Part shown: positions 1-12,490 of the stretch, piece after piece
Position numbering within the stretch: the first letter of the stretch is position 1
Layout: each line of letters opens with the position of its first letter
From: Astragalus membranaceus
Taxonomy: Eukaryota > Streptophyta > Magnoliopsida > Fabales > Fabaceae
Length of the DNA: 64,000 nt
NCBI GenBank assembly: GCA_039519185.1
Contig: CM076846.1
Span: forward strand, 152,720,605-152,784,604
Reading direction: 5' to 3'
Made by a program: the position numbers and the translations under genes
Notes under the pieces: generated by a model
The model's input: only the letters and a program-made list of their open reading frames with translations
What the model was told of the DNA's origin: nothing
Database searches by the model: none

Positions 1-397
1 ATCACTTGTAACCTACAACATACGTTTCCAATGACAAAAGTCTACTCTCAATTAGCTAAGGACCCCTTTAAGCACTGTTAAGCTAATATGCATGGGGAGG
101 ATGCATATTCCTCAATGAGAAGGTTCATACTATATCTAAATGGGGCTTTCAATTTATAAAATTTGAACCTAGAGTAAATTTTTTAGAAAGGTCAAAAGTT
201 AATTAAAATAACAAGCATAATTAATGCCAAAATCATTTCAGACTCAAATCAAAATGAAAGACCAGCTAAAACGGCAGGACATAATACCCCTGCACAACCC
301 CTACATATCCAGTAAGCCATATCAGAATGCCTAACTCACTATAAAAACTGGCATGTAATACCAACTACTGCGTCAAAACTCAAAAGTTAACACTAAC

Positions 398-1130
398 CTG
401 AGTATCAAAGAATGCCGGTAGAGAAACTAACTCAAAAGGCTTCCATGCAGAACTCAAAAACAGATCTCTGAAAAGAAAAAGAGAATATTTTATTTTGTAC
501 TGTATAGCATATTATAGCATGAATCTTTAGCCCATCCAATTCAAAGTCTTATGTAAAAAGTAATTAATATTTTATAGGTTCAACTTGAGTAGTGAAAATT
601 ACAACCATAAACAAACCCCTTTTGCAAAATCAAGTTCAAGAAGAGAAACCTTATTCACATTTGTCACAACCTTGAATTTTCACAATCTCTTACTCAAGAC
701 AAGAAACGTTCAGACATAGCAAACACCAAACCCAATATTTCTTAACCAGTTGTATCCCAAATCTTTCCCACTTCAAACATTCAAGAAATAAAGAAAGAAA
801 GCACGGAAGAGCAAATGGCTCTTTTTAATAGAGAAATAGAATGTCAGAAAATAGAGAATCGAAATTTTGAAGAATTTTGATGCCCTTTTTAAATTCATAT
901 GATTTTGTCTTTCATCCTTGCTTAGAGCATAGTGATTAGAATGAGATAAGTACCGCCGTCAAGATTCATCACCAGCTTTCACCCTTCAAATGCACCCGCC
1001 GAAAATTTTCCAACAAGATTCTTGAACCCGTTCTTGAAAGTTGGTTTCCCTCCATTGAGACAGAGAACGCCCCTGTGGGATGATAGCGTAAACGAGAAAT
1101 GGAAGAAGAAGAAGATGTAGCAGTGGTAAC
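398..1130 (-). CDS. Putative minus-strand gene edge, two exon-like blocks
   Basis: The block 398-467 reads on the minus strand as 23 open codons (DLFLSSAWKPFELVSLPAFF...) between a good acceptor (TTTTCTTTTCAG) and a good donor (CAG/GTTAGT). A second block, about 996-1130, ends at a GCGG/GTGCAT donor; in the matching phase it reads ...SLSQWRETNFQERVQESCW... and joins the first block without a stop. A possible last exon, 48-74, follows a CAG acceptor and ends in TGA. I find no in-frame ATG, so the start lies in an unseen exon or this is a remnant. I do not recognise the family. The splice signals and phase match are seen; that it is one gene is inference. Confidence 0.33.
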
Positions 1131-1336
1131 TAGTAAGTGATCAAATCCTCCAAACGAGCGAGATCACATTCATACGAAACCCTCAACTCTTTTCGGTTTC
1201 CCTCCGTCCCCAGTCCCTCGTAATCGTCCTTACCTTCCTTCCGTCCTTCTATATATTGTTATTCAAAATCCAAATGCCAAACAAAAATATATTCTTAATA
1301 AAAAAACATAAAAAAGTTGGTCGAGAGGCAAATTGG
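1131..1336. other. Gene-free stretch, CT-rich then AT-rich
   Basis: It holds a pyrimidine-rich, GC-moderate segment (about 1180-1250) that looks like a 5' UTR or promoter edge of the putative minus-strand gene, then AT-rich DNA. No other feature is visible. Confidence 0.3.
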
Positions 1337-1444
1337 ACAGGGCGAAAATGAGCAGGTTCGATTCTCGGCCTCTATTTAATGAGCCCAGCCCAAAACACTG
1401 GGCCTTGGACCGGTCCGTTGGATTGGACCCAAATTGACAGCTCT
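1337..1444. repeat. Truncated copy of the hAT-like MITE at 1686-2031
   Basis: This segment matches the right half of the complete element (shared phrases such as CCTCTATTTAATGAGCC and GACAGCTCTAG) with scattered differences. It ends at the same terminus, AGCTCTA, but lacks the left half. It is a 5'-deleted relative about 350 bp away. Confidence 0.55.
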
Positions 1445-1685
1445 AGTTATTCCCTCCGAAAAAGACAAAAAAGAAATGCTAATTTAAAAAAATAATTAAA
1501 TTAAGAGTGCTTTTAGGGTAAGAGAGCAAATCAAATCCCTCACCAGAAACCATTAAATATGATCGTAGGATCTAGTACAAAATTTTATCAACATTTGAAA
1601 TTTTATACTCGTTAATTAAGTCTTAACCGCTCATGGCATTTTACTGAATATCCTACGGGCAATTTTAGTGGTTCACATGTGAGGG

Positions 1686-2031
1686 TAGAGCTATCAAGAT
1701 GGGCGGCCCGGCTCAGCCCAGCCCACAGGGCCAAACGTAAAAGTGGGCTGGACTGGGCCAGCCCAATTGTTGGCTGGGCGTGTTTTGTGTAGCCTAGCCC
1801 AAAACACTGGGTTGATGGGCAGCCCCGCGACCCAATCTAACTTTAACAAAGGAAATCATAAAAATTGTTCAAAAAAACATAAAGAAGTAGGCCTAGCTTG
1901 GCCCATGGGCCAGCTGGGCTGGGCCAAAATGGCTCGATTTATTCATGGGCCTCTATTTAATGAGCCTAGCCCAATCGAAAACACTGGACCTTGGGTCGGC
2001 CCGTTGGGCTGGGCCAAAATTGGCAGCTCTA
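1686..2031. mobile_element. hAT-like MITE with GGGCTGGGCC-rich ends
   Basis: The element starts TAGAGCTATCAA and ends with the inverted counterpart of TAGAGCTGCCAA, so it has imperfect terminal inverted repeats. GTGAGGG flanks both sides (1679-1685 and 2033-2039, one extra G on the right), close to the 8-bp duplication expected of hAT transposons. Both subterminal parts are rich in GGGCTGGGCC-type words on opposite strands. It encodes no transposase; open frames across it are by-products of the GC-rich ends. Confidence 0.6.
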
Positions 2032-2156
2032 GGTGAGGGATTTGATTTGATCGCTCATCCTAAAAACACCCTTAAATTAATTGTAAATTATAAAATCTCA
2101 CTTTTTTGTCTTATCAAAAAACGCTTTTTTTGTCAAAAAAGAACTGTTTTTTTATA

Positions 2157-2305
2157 CCTCACTGGTGTGCAACTTAAATTGACCGTTAGATATAACATAA
2201 AATGTTACAAGTGGTTGAGATTTCATGTTGGTTGATACAATCTCAAACACTCATAACATTTTATGTTTATATCTAACAGTCAATTTAAGTGGTACATCGG
2301 TGAGG
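2157..2305. mobile_element. 149-bp hairpin MITE
   Basis: Two arms of about 52 bp, CCTCACTGGTGTGC... and its inverted copy ending at 2305, pair nearly end to end around a short AT-rich loop; both contain ACTTAAATTGAC. A second small palindrome (GGTGAGG...CCCTCACC, 2299-2325) overlaps the right end. The foldback form and lack of coding capacity fit a MITE. I could not define a target duplication, so the superfamily is open. Confidence 0.5.
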
Positions 2306-2463
2306 AACTTAAGTGGTCCCTCACCGTAGAAGCACCCCTCACTTTTCTCATATATATCTCACTTTTTTATGTTAAAAAAACGGTTTTTCTAGAAAAAATT
2401 CTCTTTTTGTGAATCAAATCACTAAAAATATGACACTCGTTAATATAAATCTCATTATTATAA

Positions 2464-2635
2464 CCAACATTGTTGACCTAGTGGCTTGAGCTACCTTGAG
2501 ATATAGGAGTTGACTAGATACTCTTAGTTTCGATTCCTGCAGTGAAATTGGCTTCTAAGCACGAGCAAATACTAGTCTTTCGTTGAAAGCGTTGGATACT
2601 TTGTGGGTGATCAACAATAGTTAGAACCAAAAATT
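2464..2635 (+). mobile_element. tRNA-derived SINE with 17-bp target duplication
   Basis: A 172-bp element lies between perfect 17-bp direct repeats, AAATCTCATTATTATAA, at 2447-2463 and 2636-2652. Near its 5' end is an A-box-like word (GACCTAGTGGCTTGAG); about 55 bp on is a B-box-like word (GTTTCGATTCC), as in an RNA polymerase III promoter. The long duplication shows LINE-type target-primed insertion. The flank matches and boxes are seen; assignment to a named family was not attempted. Confidence 0.75.
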
Positions 2636-2652
2636 AAATCTCATTATTATAA

Positions 2653-3148
2653 TCAAGAGAGTATAAGTGAAAAAGTTTTGCTAAAGAGTATCCTTAACTG
2701 AAGAATTAATAAAAGTGATATGAAGGACCAATGTTCAAATCCTATTACCTAACATTTCCTACTCTTCTAACTAGTTACTTTTTTTGGTACACTCCTCCTA
2801 ACTAATGACTAACCACCTTCCCGAGCTCTCAAAATATCATACCACGATTTTCACAATTTATTGACAAAATTTTAATGGTAGACATCCGATGCCATGTTCT
2901 TATTGAGTGCCAAGTTTCACAACTTATACAAATAATATATGCATTGAGTGAAGTTAAATAAACTTAACTAACAACTTTTTTTCAATATGAACTTAATTAT
3001 TTTTGCTTATATTTGAGTTCAAGAGAATACATACGCGCAAGGACTCATTGCTAAAGTTAGTAAAACAAGTCTCATTTTTTAATGACTCATTAGATAAGGG
3101 TTTATGTTTGGAAAAGGCCTAAAGCATCAATCCTAATACATTTTTTAT
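2653..3148. other. AT-rich gene-free stretch
   Basis: No reading frame with recognisable content, no clear terminal repeats. I see nothing specific in it. Confidence 0.4.
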
Positions 3149-3767
3149 GGGAGGGATTGGGTGTTATTATGGCGGGAAAGACACTCATGCATTTAGCTAT
3201 TTATATACATCTCTCTCATCAATTATTTTCTCTCTCATCTTATTAATTTTCTCTCTCACGTTTTTTCGTCTATAAAAAGCCTAAAGTCACCTAATGTATC
3301 TACTACTTAAGAATTCAATCCAAATCCCATTCTAAGTTCAAAACCAACTAGAAATAGTAGTCACTGTCTCACTGGCGTAGCAATGATGGCAGATAATTGG
3401 GAAATACATTAAATGAAGCGAAGCCACATTATTTCACTCTAAGCCAACAAAAATATCCTCAATCCCTAAAGGTAAACTTATTTTGCTTAATATAAGAAGC
3501 ATCGAGTTTGAATTCAGTGCCTTTAGTATTAGGTGTCTTCAGTGATTTTAAGGGGGGGAGCTTGAGTGTCTTTAGGACGGAAAAGACACATACATTTAGC
3601 CTTTTGTGTCTATCTCAAATATTTTCTCTCTCATCTTATACAATTTTCTATCTCATTTTTTCCCTCCAAAAAAAGTACTCGAGGCACCTAATACTAAAGA
3701 TACAGAATCTTTTTCCTATTTTAGGTGTCTTTCCCACCCTAAAGACACCCAATCCCTCCCCCTAACA
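3149..3767. mobile_element. Cluster of related MITE-like elements
   Basis: Phrases of the form GGGAGGGATTGGGTGT...GGGAAAGACAC occur at 3150-3188 (plus), 3549-3590 (plus, diverged) and 3725-3767 (inverted). The last two could be the ends of one element of about 217 bp. A perfect 15-bp inverted repeat, CTTTAGTATTAGGTG, also sits at 3521-3535 and 3685-3699 and overlaps it. The interiors share CT-rich tracts (TTTTCTCTCTCATCTTA). I read this as at least two copies of one non-autonomous family plus a rearrangement; the borders are uncertain. Confidence 0.4.
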
Positions 3768-4006
3768 TAAGAAGCTTCACTGGTCACTTGTTTTTGCTCA
3801 TCACAGATTTGTAGGCCATCGTCTGTATCTGTGCCATCAAATGTTTCAATTTGGGTAAACTTGAAAAATTAAAGAATGAATTAGTAAATATTTTTACAAC
3901 AACAATTGAGTTTCTGTGCGGATTTTAAACAGAACTATAAGATTGTCTTTATATGCCAATCATTAAGAATACAACAGATGAGGAGACTAGGATTCAACAG
4001 TGTTTC

Positions 4007-6107
4007 TCATTCATCCTCCCCCTTGCCTTTTCCTTCAGAGATTTTAGCCCCAACATACTCTGAGAGAAAAAAAGTGCTTTGATTTTTCTGTAAAAACCTG
4101 TAATGAGTTTATTTACCAACCATTAGCAACAAAACCCAAGAGACGAACCCAACAGTTAAAATCAACTTTACACTATTTAAGCATGACAGAAAACAATGTC
4201 TTCTCAAGCAAAAAGGATAGAAGCATAAGTGAATCACATTAGATAATGTACAAATTTTAATTTATTTAATAATCAAAATCTAAATGTTTCATCATAACTA
4301 TACATATATATCTGCTCCCGAAAGAAAACAAAAGTACTACCGAAGTGTCAATGTAAAAATTGAATTTTTTTTAGTCTCTAGCAGGAAAAGCACTAAAATG
4401 TTAGTGCAGTCATCAGCTTGTTCACAGGATTATGAAGCCGAGATGAGATGTATTAGTTATTAAAACTACATAAATACTTATTACACAACAGCAGCAAATA
4501 TCTTAATATAATATTATAATGAGATGGGTTTCAGCTTTTTACTTAAGAAAGTCGAGTAAGTTCTGCTGCAAGCGACTTAGTGTTTCCTCCTCAATGTTCA
4601 CATATGCCAAAAGCTCAGGTAACTTGACTGCAAGCACAAGAAAAAGTCTATGATTGTTTTGCAGAACACATTTACGGAACTTCTATCAGGTAAGTGCATC
4701 ATGGGCAATGTTCAAATGCTACACCCGTAATAGCAATATATCAGTGTCTCAAACACTGTTTCATCGATGGCAATGGCTGGAAATACAAAATACAAATAAC
4801 ACAACAGGCGAAATCTAAAACTAAATTCTTGCAACTAGCCAAGGACTTTCAAAGATAAGCTATGTCAAAATTTTACAGGCACACTAAGAATTCGGTTAAT
4901 TTAACAGGGCAATCACCAGAAAACCTATGATTATTTAGCACATAGCACATTGATGGGAAAATTTTATAATTTCATCAAATAAAGCCGAGAAAGCATTCTT
5001 TTCAAACTAAAAATCAAAAGAACCTACAAAAGAAACAAGGATGAGAAAAAATATATATCTCAATACAAAACGCAAGCGCATGTGTGAACATACACAGTAT
5101 CTTCCTTTCAAGCACAAACTTAGAAGTAGCAAAAAGAATGAACATACCAAAGAGGCGTAATAAATGTTCAGCCCCATATATGGTTGACGGAGATTTTTTG
5201 TCGGCAACTGCATCGCTATATTGCTTGCGTTCCTTTTTATACAAGAGCATCATAGGCAATGATTTATCAAAATAACACCTTATTCCTTTCAAAATTTCTC
5301 CTATTGAATCAGCTGCACTGTATCACAGAGGCACATTGCACATGACTTCATCAATAGTTACAACTAATGCACGAGATGAACAAATAACAAACATAGATAG
5401 CTGGAGTAGAAAAGGAGGAAGCAAATAAATTTTTAATTATCAATAATTTCTTACACGCTGTCTTTTTTTGACTTGTCTTCAACGTACTTCGTCAGAATTT
5501 CATCAACAGTTGGCGAACGAGGAAGCTTTACAAGCTGCAGGGAGAAATGTCAAAAAATGAGCACAGGGGTTAATTGATGCTTTAAAATGGATTATAATTT
5601 TAAAGTGATAATTAAATAATAAAAAGTGAGAAATGCCAGCAACACTCAATATTCTTTTCAACACTCACTCCATGGTTGTGTGAAATTAATGTGAGTTCTA
5701 CCACCAGTAGTGAGACCCACTTAGTGGGATCCACATGAATTATACCCAATCGCAAAAAAAAATGTTGGAAGGACGTGTCACAAAGTGTGTTAATAGCACT
5801 CCTCCTGAAAACTTAATCAATCATGTATTGCATAACCAAAACAATAAAGGGTAGGCTCAGATATTTGAGAGGCAGCACTGACACATTATTATACAACCTT
5901 AGAATTCGAGCACAATAACTCCCTTTAATTTTCAAATGAAACTAATAAAACACGATATTTGCATTCACATATAAATAATAGCACATGCTATAAATAAAAA
6001 CGGAGCCGATAGTCAAAGAAGCCTAAACAAATTAAAGCAACTTTGATAAGACATTCACAAGATATCCACAAGAGAACCAGGGATGGTGTCACGTAATTCA
6101 GTTTTTA

Positions 6108-6147
<40 letters not shown>

Positions 6148-9100
6148 TAACAGATATTTTAATGATCACTTAAGCATTCAGAGAACCTTCCCTTAAAAGC
6201 TAGCTATTAAGAGGTGAGAACCAAGCCACATAAGTACTTATTATTTAACGGATATTTTAATGATCACTTAAGCACTCGGAGAACCTTCCTTTAAAAGCTA
6301 GCTATTAAGAGGTGAGAACCAAGCCACATAAGTACTCCACTGAGCATATCATACTACTCGATGCGCGACTTAGACACCCATAATATCCAAATCCCTATCA
6401 TAGCACCGCTGCTGAGAACCGAAGTCCCCGGTGGCTGCACTTCAGAACACTTCACTTAGTGACAGTTTCTCAACTTCATTGCTGGTCAAAACCCTCCACT
6501 AGTCAGAACACTCCGTGGGTAGCCTTTTCTAAGACACCAACATCCAGCTCTGATGCCAATTGATAAGCACCAAGTACTTGGGGAACCCTACCGTAAAAGC
6601 TAGTTGTTAAGAGGAGAGAATCAAGCAATTTAAGTACTCCACCGGACATCCCATACTACTTGATGTGGGACTTAGGCACCCATAATACCGAAGTCCCTAT
6701 CAGACTGATAACGTAGTAAGCCAACATTCATAGACATGTTGTGGCATATTGCAGTCGGATGATTTAAAATTGTTGGGTGGCATGTCAAATTGTACTGGCA
6801 CAATATCGGGAAAAAATTCAACTGAAGGGTAGAATAACCTTTCTATGAGTTTCAAACATGCATCAAAATCTAACTCAAGAGTTTATTTTAAACAACTAAG
6901 AGGGTAACAACTGGAAAGAGTATACATTTAATAGTTTTAATTTACCTTATCTTGCTGGTTAACAAAGTCCCAATCAACAACAAGCTGTTTCTTTAATGTC
7001 GCAGGAATTTGAATCTTGACAAGCTTTTCAACAGTAACGCTGCCCTTCTAATAATTAGAAAATCCGACTTAGGAGAACATTTACAACTCAAAGGATCGTG
7101 GTGAAAAAAGAGAAATTCTAATCAAATATTAATCAGGCATTTTTAAGGAAACAAAGAAGAATGTCTGAATTCCAAGTTTCTTCATACTATTGTATTTAAT
7201 TTTAGCCTTCCACTTCTCAAATATTTGATATTTATTATGAAATTTCATCTCTATCATTTAAAATATGATATGATAATATGTAAGCACTAAGCAAAGCAAC
7301 TGATTTATGATATCAAGAGGATTTCAAAGCAAATGGTAAATTTTCCAGCATTCTTCCCAGAATAAAATAACGTGCAGGCAATACAATCAAATCGCGATAT
7401 AAACCAAACCTCAGCTCCTGAATCATTCTTCCGCTTTTTCCCTTTTGATGCTGCACGGAGTTTGACATATTAAACTTGTTAGTGCATATGATACAAGCTG
7501 TAACACGGCAGATATAGCACATTAAAATTCAGTAAATAAACAACATTGTGATAAAACAAGACACTTTAAGAGGTACAAAATACTGCACTTAAATGCAGGG
7601 ACTGTGGAAAACAATGACCAAGTGTTGCTTATTGTATCAGCCTGTGATGTATTATCAAAAAGGAAAATAAATATAATGGGCTAGCCTGTACCAGTCACGC
7701 AAAAATATTAGATCGCCTAAGGCCTAACCAGAAAATTCAAAAACAAAAAAACATAATGATTTTTTACATAAAAAAAGCATCCAAAAAATGAAAAATATAC
7801 AATTTTTAAAGTCAAATGTGTTAAATTAATGTAATGTGTAATATATTCAATAAACCAAAATGTCTTATCATATATAGGTAGGCTGGATTGAATATTTTCA
7901 TCCTGGCCAGGCCAAACGGCTAAACAAGTGAGGTCCAAATTTGACTTTTGTTTTTTCAGCCAGGGCATGGCCAGGTCTCAAGCTCAATAATGGCTTCTAA
8001 TGTAGGGTACTAGCATTTTTTTCTGTCAGATAATATCAATTATAACTTTGATCCAAGAAAGTTTATTAAAAAGGGCAACATTGTTAGTGTAGGATTTAAA
8101 TAGCTAAAAAAATTAGCAGATTAGAATGTGCGGCTTTGGCTTCAATTGACAATCCAAATGCATTAAGTATTTTTGCAATAGAAATTTGGTCCTAGTGAGC
8201 ATGGGAAAAAAAAGTCAAACTAAATGTATACATTTGTGTGCAAAAAGGGAAAATGGAAGATGAAATTTGATAAATACCATTACTCTTGATGTCCTCTTTA
8301 TCCACTTTGGCATCTACAGATTCCAAACCAAATGTAAAATTATCAAGCTAACAAAGTGAAGCATTCTAAATATAATATTTCCGAGTCCAACAGTTTAGGA
8401 AACAGGGGAAACTTGTACCTACATATTGTCAAGTATTGAACGAAGGGTAAACTTGATTTAAACATAATAACCTACATATTCAATAACAATTTCAAAATCA
8501 CTTTAAAAAAACGGTTTCACTGCTTGTCTGAAAGATCCAGGATTAATTTAAGGTAAAAGTAATGATCAATTTATTTTTTCCCCAAAAGTAGCTGAAAGGG
8601 AGACAAAATTACTTTGGAATGTTATCAAAACAAGCTATATAGTTTATACTTATAGTAGAACTTTGCAGTAAAATTCCAAAGCAACTGATAAGTAAAGATT
8701 TTTCATGTTATACTTCTTTTCACTTTGAACAGTTAGGTATCCTTTTCCTGATAAAAGGCAGCCATGATCATAAAAAACATTGACCAAATTTCTCAGAGGT
8801 CAGTTGGCGAAGACCCTTTAAGATGATAACCTCATTCTCATCACTCACAAGCCACAAAGGACAAAATACTAGGATTAAACTAATGGCAAAGATCCCACTT
8901 CCACGAAAAAGACCTTCAAGGCAATCCATACCTCCCTACCCGCTGCCAGTCCAAACTCCCCAAAAAAACCAACCAAAACGGAAAATAAATGCCGTAAGGT
9001 GTCAACATCTCCAACTTATATATATCAGATATAAGGAAAGAGCTTTTAGTAAAGAGAGGTTCAAAAAGTGAATTAACAACCCAAATATTCTACAAGGAGG

Positions 9101-11001
9101 AATGAACAGAGAATCTTTTTATCTTTTGAATTACAGGGGACTTCTGAACCCCCTGCCATAAATGAGGTTCTTTGTGCGCAAATTAGATAAGAAAAAGCTT
9201 CAATAAACTGTAATAATACAATATATTCATTTGAAAGAGAGCATTACTCACCCGTGGAATTTTTTGCCTTTGCTTGAGTTGAACGTCCAGATTTCACATT
9301 CTTGTCCACACCTTGCTTTTTGTCTAGGGCCACCTGTTTCGCAACATTCTCTTCAGTATGTTTCATTAAACGCTCCTCACCTACCCATTCGTCCCAACTG
9401 TTGGAAATATATTAAACACATAATAAGGACTTCTGTAACCTTCTACAATAAGTAATCTATGGCAGAATAGGCCACAATGAAGGAAATTCTCTCTAAAAAG
9501 CTATAGATCAATCATTACAAATACAAAGGCTGTGTAAACAAATCGTTAAAGAAGTTCCAACAAGTACCTCACCACTTCTATTGGCATTTAACATGAGATG
9601 TTGACTTCAGAAAGTTTTCAATTATTAACTCTGCTTCTTACTTAATGGCAATGCTTTATACCAATTTTGGATCACATAAGGTACACAAGGTCAAGAACAA
9701 CTATAGTATTTTCAGAATAATGTACACTAAAAGTGTGGGCAATTATCGTTAAAGACTGCGCCATTTGTACCTCTATTACTTGAATTACTTGAATATTACT
9801 TGAATTAAAATAGTGGAAAGATTAGAACTCACTTTTTATTCCAACCCTGCAAAATAAAAAGTAAAGCAACCAAAAGTCAATAATATATCCTGCAATCACT
9901 TGAGAGTTTCAGATTTTAACTTTTCGAGTGACTCACCATTTTAAATCACCCAAGCAAAATATTACTTTGAAAAGTTACACCAAAATGGAAAACCAATATA
10001 AATGACTTAAGTCAGTAAAACTAGATCTATGGGAAAGGAGATATCACTGTTGAACTTACAAGGTAGTGAACAAAGTATCTCCATTCATTCTTTCTGATCT
10101 CAGTCTTTTGTACCTGATGATCAAATCATGCATTATGTTACATCACAGTTATGCAGTCTCAATAGTGTCTAATTAGTAAGAAGCTTTGCATTAGGTTTAC
10201 ATCCATAGTAGACATCATAAATCACAAGAACCTAAATTATTCTCAATTCAGCATTTTACTGTAATTAGCATTCTCTGGTAGTAGGACGAGTGTATAAACA
10301 AGTCCCAGGAACAAGCATTCAATCAACCACACATTATTATTAACAAAAAAATTACAAGGCATGCGATAAAATCACGACTAAAATTTTATAGATTAATTAA
10401 AGTAAACAAGAGAAAGCAAGAAAAATCATAAGTGTAAGACATTTCTCAATTCAGTCACAATTAGTCAAAGCAGGGAGAATTGACTCTTTTAGCAATTCAT
10501 AGATTAAAGTAACCAAGAGAAACCAGAAAAAACACAAAACATTTCTCAATTCAGTCAAAGCAAGGGAGAATTGACTCTTTTAGCAATTTAGCATTTAGCA
10601 ATCAAATACAAATGTAAACATAGAAACGCTGAATTAAATTATTAGAATATTTGAATTTGACGAATTTTAAGACAAATCCCTAACACAGAAAGGCCTAGTG
10701 CGGCACGGTTACTGAGCAGTTAACAACTTCAAAGGTTTCGTTACTTTACAAACACGGAAATTTTCAAATTTCGAAGTAGAAGAAAGAAACAACCAAAAGA
10801 AGTGGCAAATCGAAACAACAAAGCATTTAAACAGAAAATTAGAAGCGGAAAGATAAAAGGTGCCTTGGCTTCGTAGATGCGAGGGCCATGATATGCGAGA
10901 ACTTTCTCGCCCGCGGAGTAGATGCGTGAATTGGAGGGCTGAGCGTCGCCGCGGGAAGCGTCGCCGGAGTTGGCAGAACCGTCCTTGGAAGAGTTTCCCA
11001 T
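4007..11001 (-). CDS. MRG: MRG-family (MORF4-related) chromatin reader, 11 exons
   Basis: Coding exons (minus): 11001-10864, 10113-10060, 9846-9833, 9397-9252, 8313-8278, 7450-7410, 7047-6946, 5534-5455, 5317-5148, 4627-4543, 4097-4007. They total 957 nt, or 318 residues plus stop, with all phases matching. Residues about 28-85 form a chromo-type barrel with an aromatic cluster (Y59, F60, Y63, W66, W70, W73). A basic KGKKRK (132-137) could be a nuclear signal. Residues about 146-306 are the MRG domain (CYFDK, YGAEHLLRLFVKLPELL, FLQKNQSTFFLSEY). Plant MRG proteins read H3K36 methylation and recruit histone acetyltransferase in the nucleus, for example in flowering-time control; that role is family knowledge. 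Intron 1 uses a GC donor (AAG/GCACCT) and exon 3 is only 14 nt. Exon 10 would end at a false stop (4539-4541) unless spliced at TTAA/GTAAAAAG. MRG1 and MRG2 cannot be told apart here. Confidence 0.9.
5640..5815. repeat. MITE-like segment in MRG intron 8
   Basis: A GC-richer block (CAACACTCACTCCATGG ... AGTGTGTTAATAGCACTCCTC) differs in composition from the surrounding intron. Its ends carry similar ACACT/AGTGT words in inverted order. I call it a probable small insertion; borders are approximate. Confidence 0.3.
6103..6338. repeat. ATT microsatellite and 98-bp tandem duplication in MRG intron 7-8
   Basis: About 6103-6147 is an (ATT)n run. It is followed by two adjacent copies of a 98-bp unit starting TTATTTAAC(A/G)GATATTTTAATG (6143-6240 and 6241-6338) with a few substitutions. 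A third, diverged part-copy with the phrase AAAAGCTAGTTGTTAAGAGG lies near 6564-6690. All sit between the exons at 5534 and 6946, so they do not touch coding sequence. Confidence 0.7.
10386..10589. repeat. Tandem duplication of about 100 bp in MRG intron 1
   Basis: Two neighbouring copies share ATAGATTAA...AAACAAGAG and the block CATTTCTCAATTCAGTCA ... GGGAGAATTGACTCTTTTAGC. The first has extra bases (CAATTAGTCA). The duplication is wholly intronic. Confidence 0.6.
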
Positions 11002-12286
11002 GGTGGAGTTAGAGAGAGCAAAATGGAACTGGGCGGGAATGGGAGAACAACGCGCTGTTGTAGAAATGAAACCAGCCGTTTTGGGGGTTTTTGGAATTTG
11101 CTATTCACAAGTTCGTCTTCTATTCTATGTTGTAGTCTATGTAGTCTATCTATGTAGTAACAAATAAAAAATAAAAAATATAAATACAGGAAACAATTAC
11201 ACGTAGGCGTGTTGACAGTTTACGGTGGTTTTTTGTCGGCCCAAGCCCAAAAGTTGTAGGCCCCTTCTTCCTCATTCTTTTTTATATCTCCACCTACCCA
11301 ATTTATTTTTCACACCTCCTGACTCATGTAAGACATCCAGAGTCCGCTTGATTTACAAATATGTAAGTATTGGAGGACATGCAATACTGAACACAACTGT
11401 TTGTGTCCCACACTGTTTGGTAGACAATAGACAACACAAGCAAAACAATGAAAAATTTACTATAGTTCTCTTTATAATGTTTATAATGGTTTTATATAAC
11501 ATATATTATATTATAATATAATTATTAAAAAACTGAAAAGAAAAATGTGATGGGGAGAGAGAGAGAGGCATGAGATGAGAAGTTAGAAGAGAGAGAGATG
11601 AGAGGAGAAAGGTGGAGAGAGAAAGGAGAGAGAATAATGAGACGGAGAAAGAGAAATTATTGAATGTGAAATAAAAATAGTATTTTGGTATTATTTTTTT
11701 GATAGACAAAAAGTTTTGTTGTGGGACAGAAAGTTGTATTGTAGTTTTGCAAAAGATAAAAAATTGGGTTTTTGTCCCGCCCTTACTTTTGTCTAGTACC
11801 ATTTGGGTTTGTGGGTATATTTCAATATCATCAATCTACCAAACTAGGTTCAACAATGAAGAAGACGAGCAAATTTAACAATTTTATTTTATTTTTAATA
11901 AATATTAATTCAGATGTCAAAATAAATATTAATTCAAATTAAATAATGAGCCAGCAAGTATATATGCCACATAAGCACAAATAAAATAAAAAATATGACT
12001 CAAATAATGATTTGGCATTTTTTAACGGAGTTGGACGGAGACTAACGGAAAAGGGCAACGGTGCCAAAAATTTGAAACAGACTGATTTGGGAAAAAAGAT
12101 AAAGGACTAAATCGTTATCTGAAATTAAGTTAATGGACTCCGGTAGCAATTTAGTCTATTTTCTAGGTATTAATTAATGTACACACACTCATCAATTTAT
12201 TTGATAATTGCAAGATAGTGGAAATTTATTTACTGATGTTCAAGAGTCACTTTAGGTTTTCAAAGCTTGTGAGTTTAGTCTATAAA
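11002..12286. other. MRG upstream region and AT-rich spacer
   Basis: 11002-11170 is the presumed 5' UTR and promoter of the MRG gene, with TATGTAGTCTATC-type repeats. 11546-11652 is a strongly purine-biased GA tract. Related words (TTTGTGTCCCACAC near 11400, GGGTTTTTGTCCCGCCC near 11770) may be ends of a small element, but no target duplication is clear. The last five bases, ATAAA (12282-12286), are the left target duplication of the copia element. Confidence 0.4.
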
Positions 12287-12490
12287 TGTTATGATTTGAG
12301 AAAATCAAAACTGAAAAACTTTTATTAGATTGAAGCAGAGTTATATACAGATAGAGAAAACTAAAACTAACTAACAGAGAACTAACTACCTCTAGTTAAA
12401 TAGCTAAGTCAAAGCTGGGTTAATAGCTAACCAATCTAAATTAGAGTAAAACTCAATATTTACAACTTGATTTATATCTAACACGCCCCC

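Noticed and set aside
4539..4541. TAA as the end of the MRG protein
   Set aside because: The family's last helix is encoded by 4097-4007 in the right phase, and a usable donor sits two bases before this TAA.
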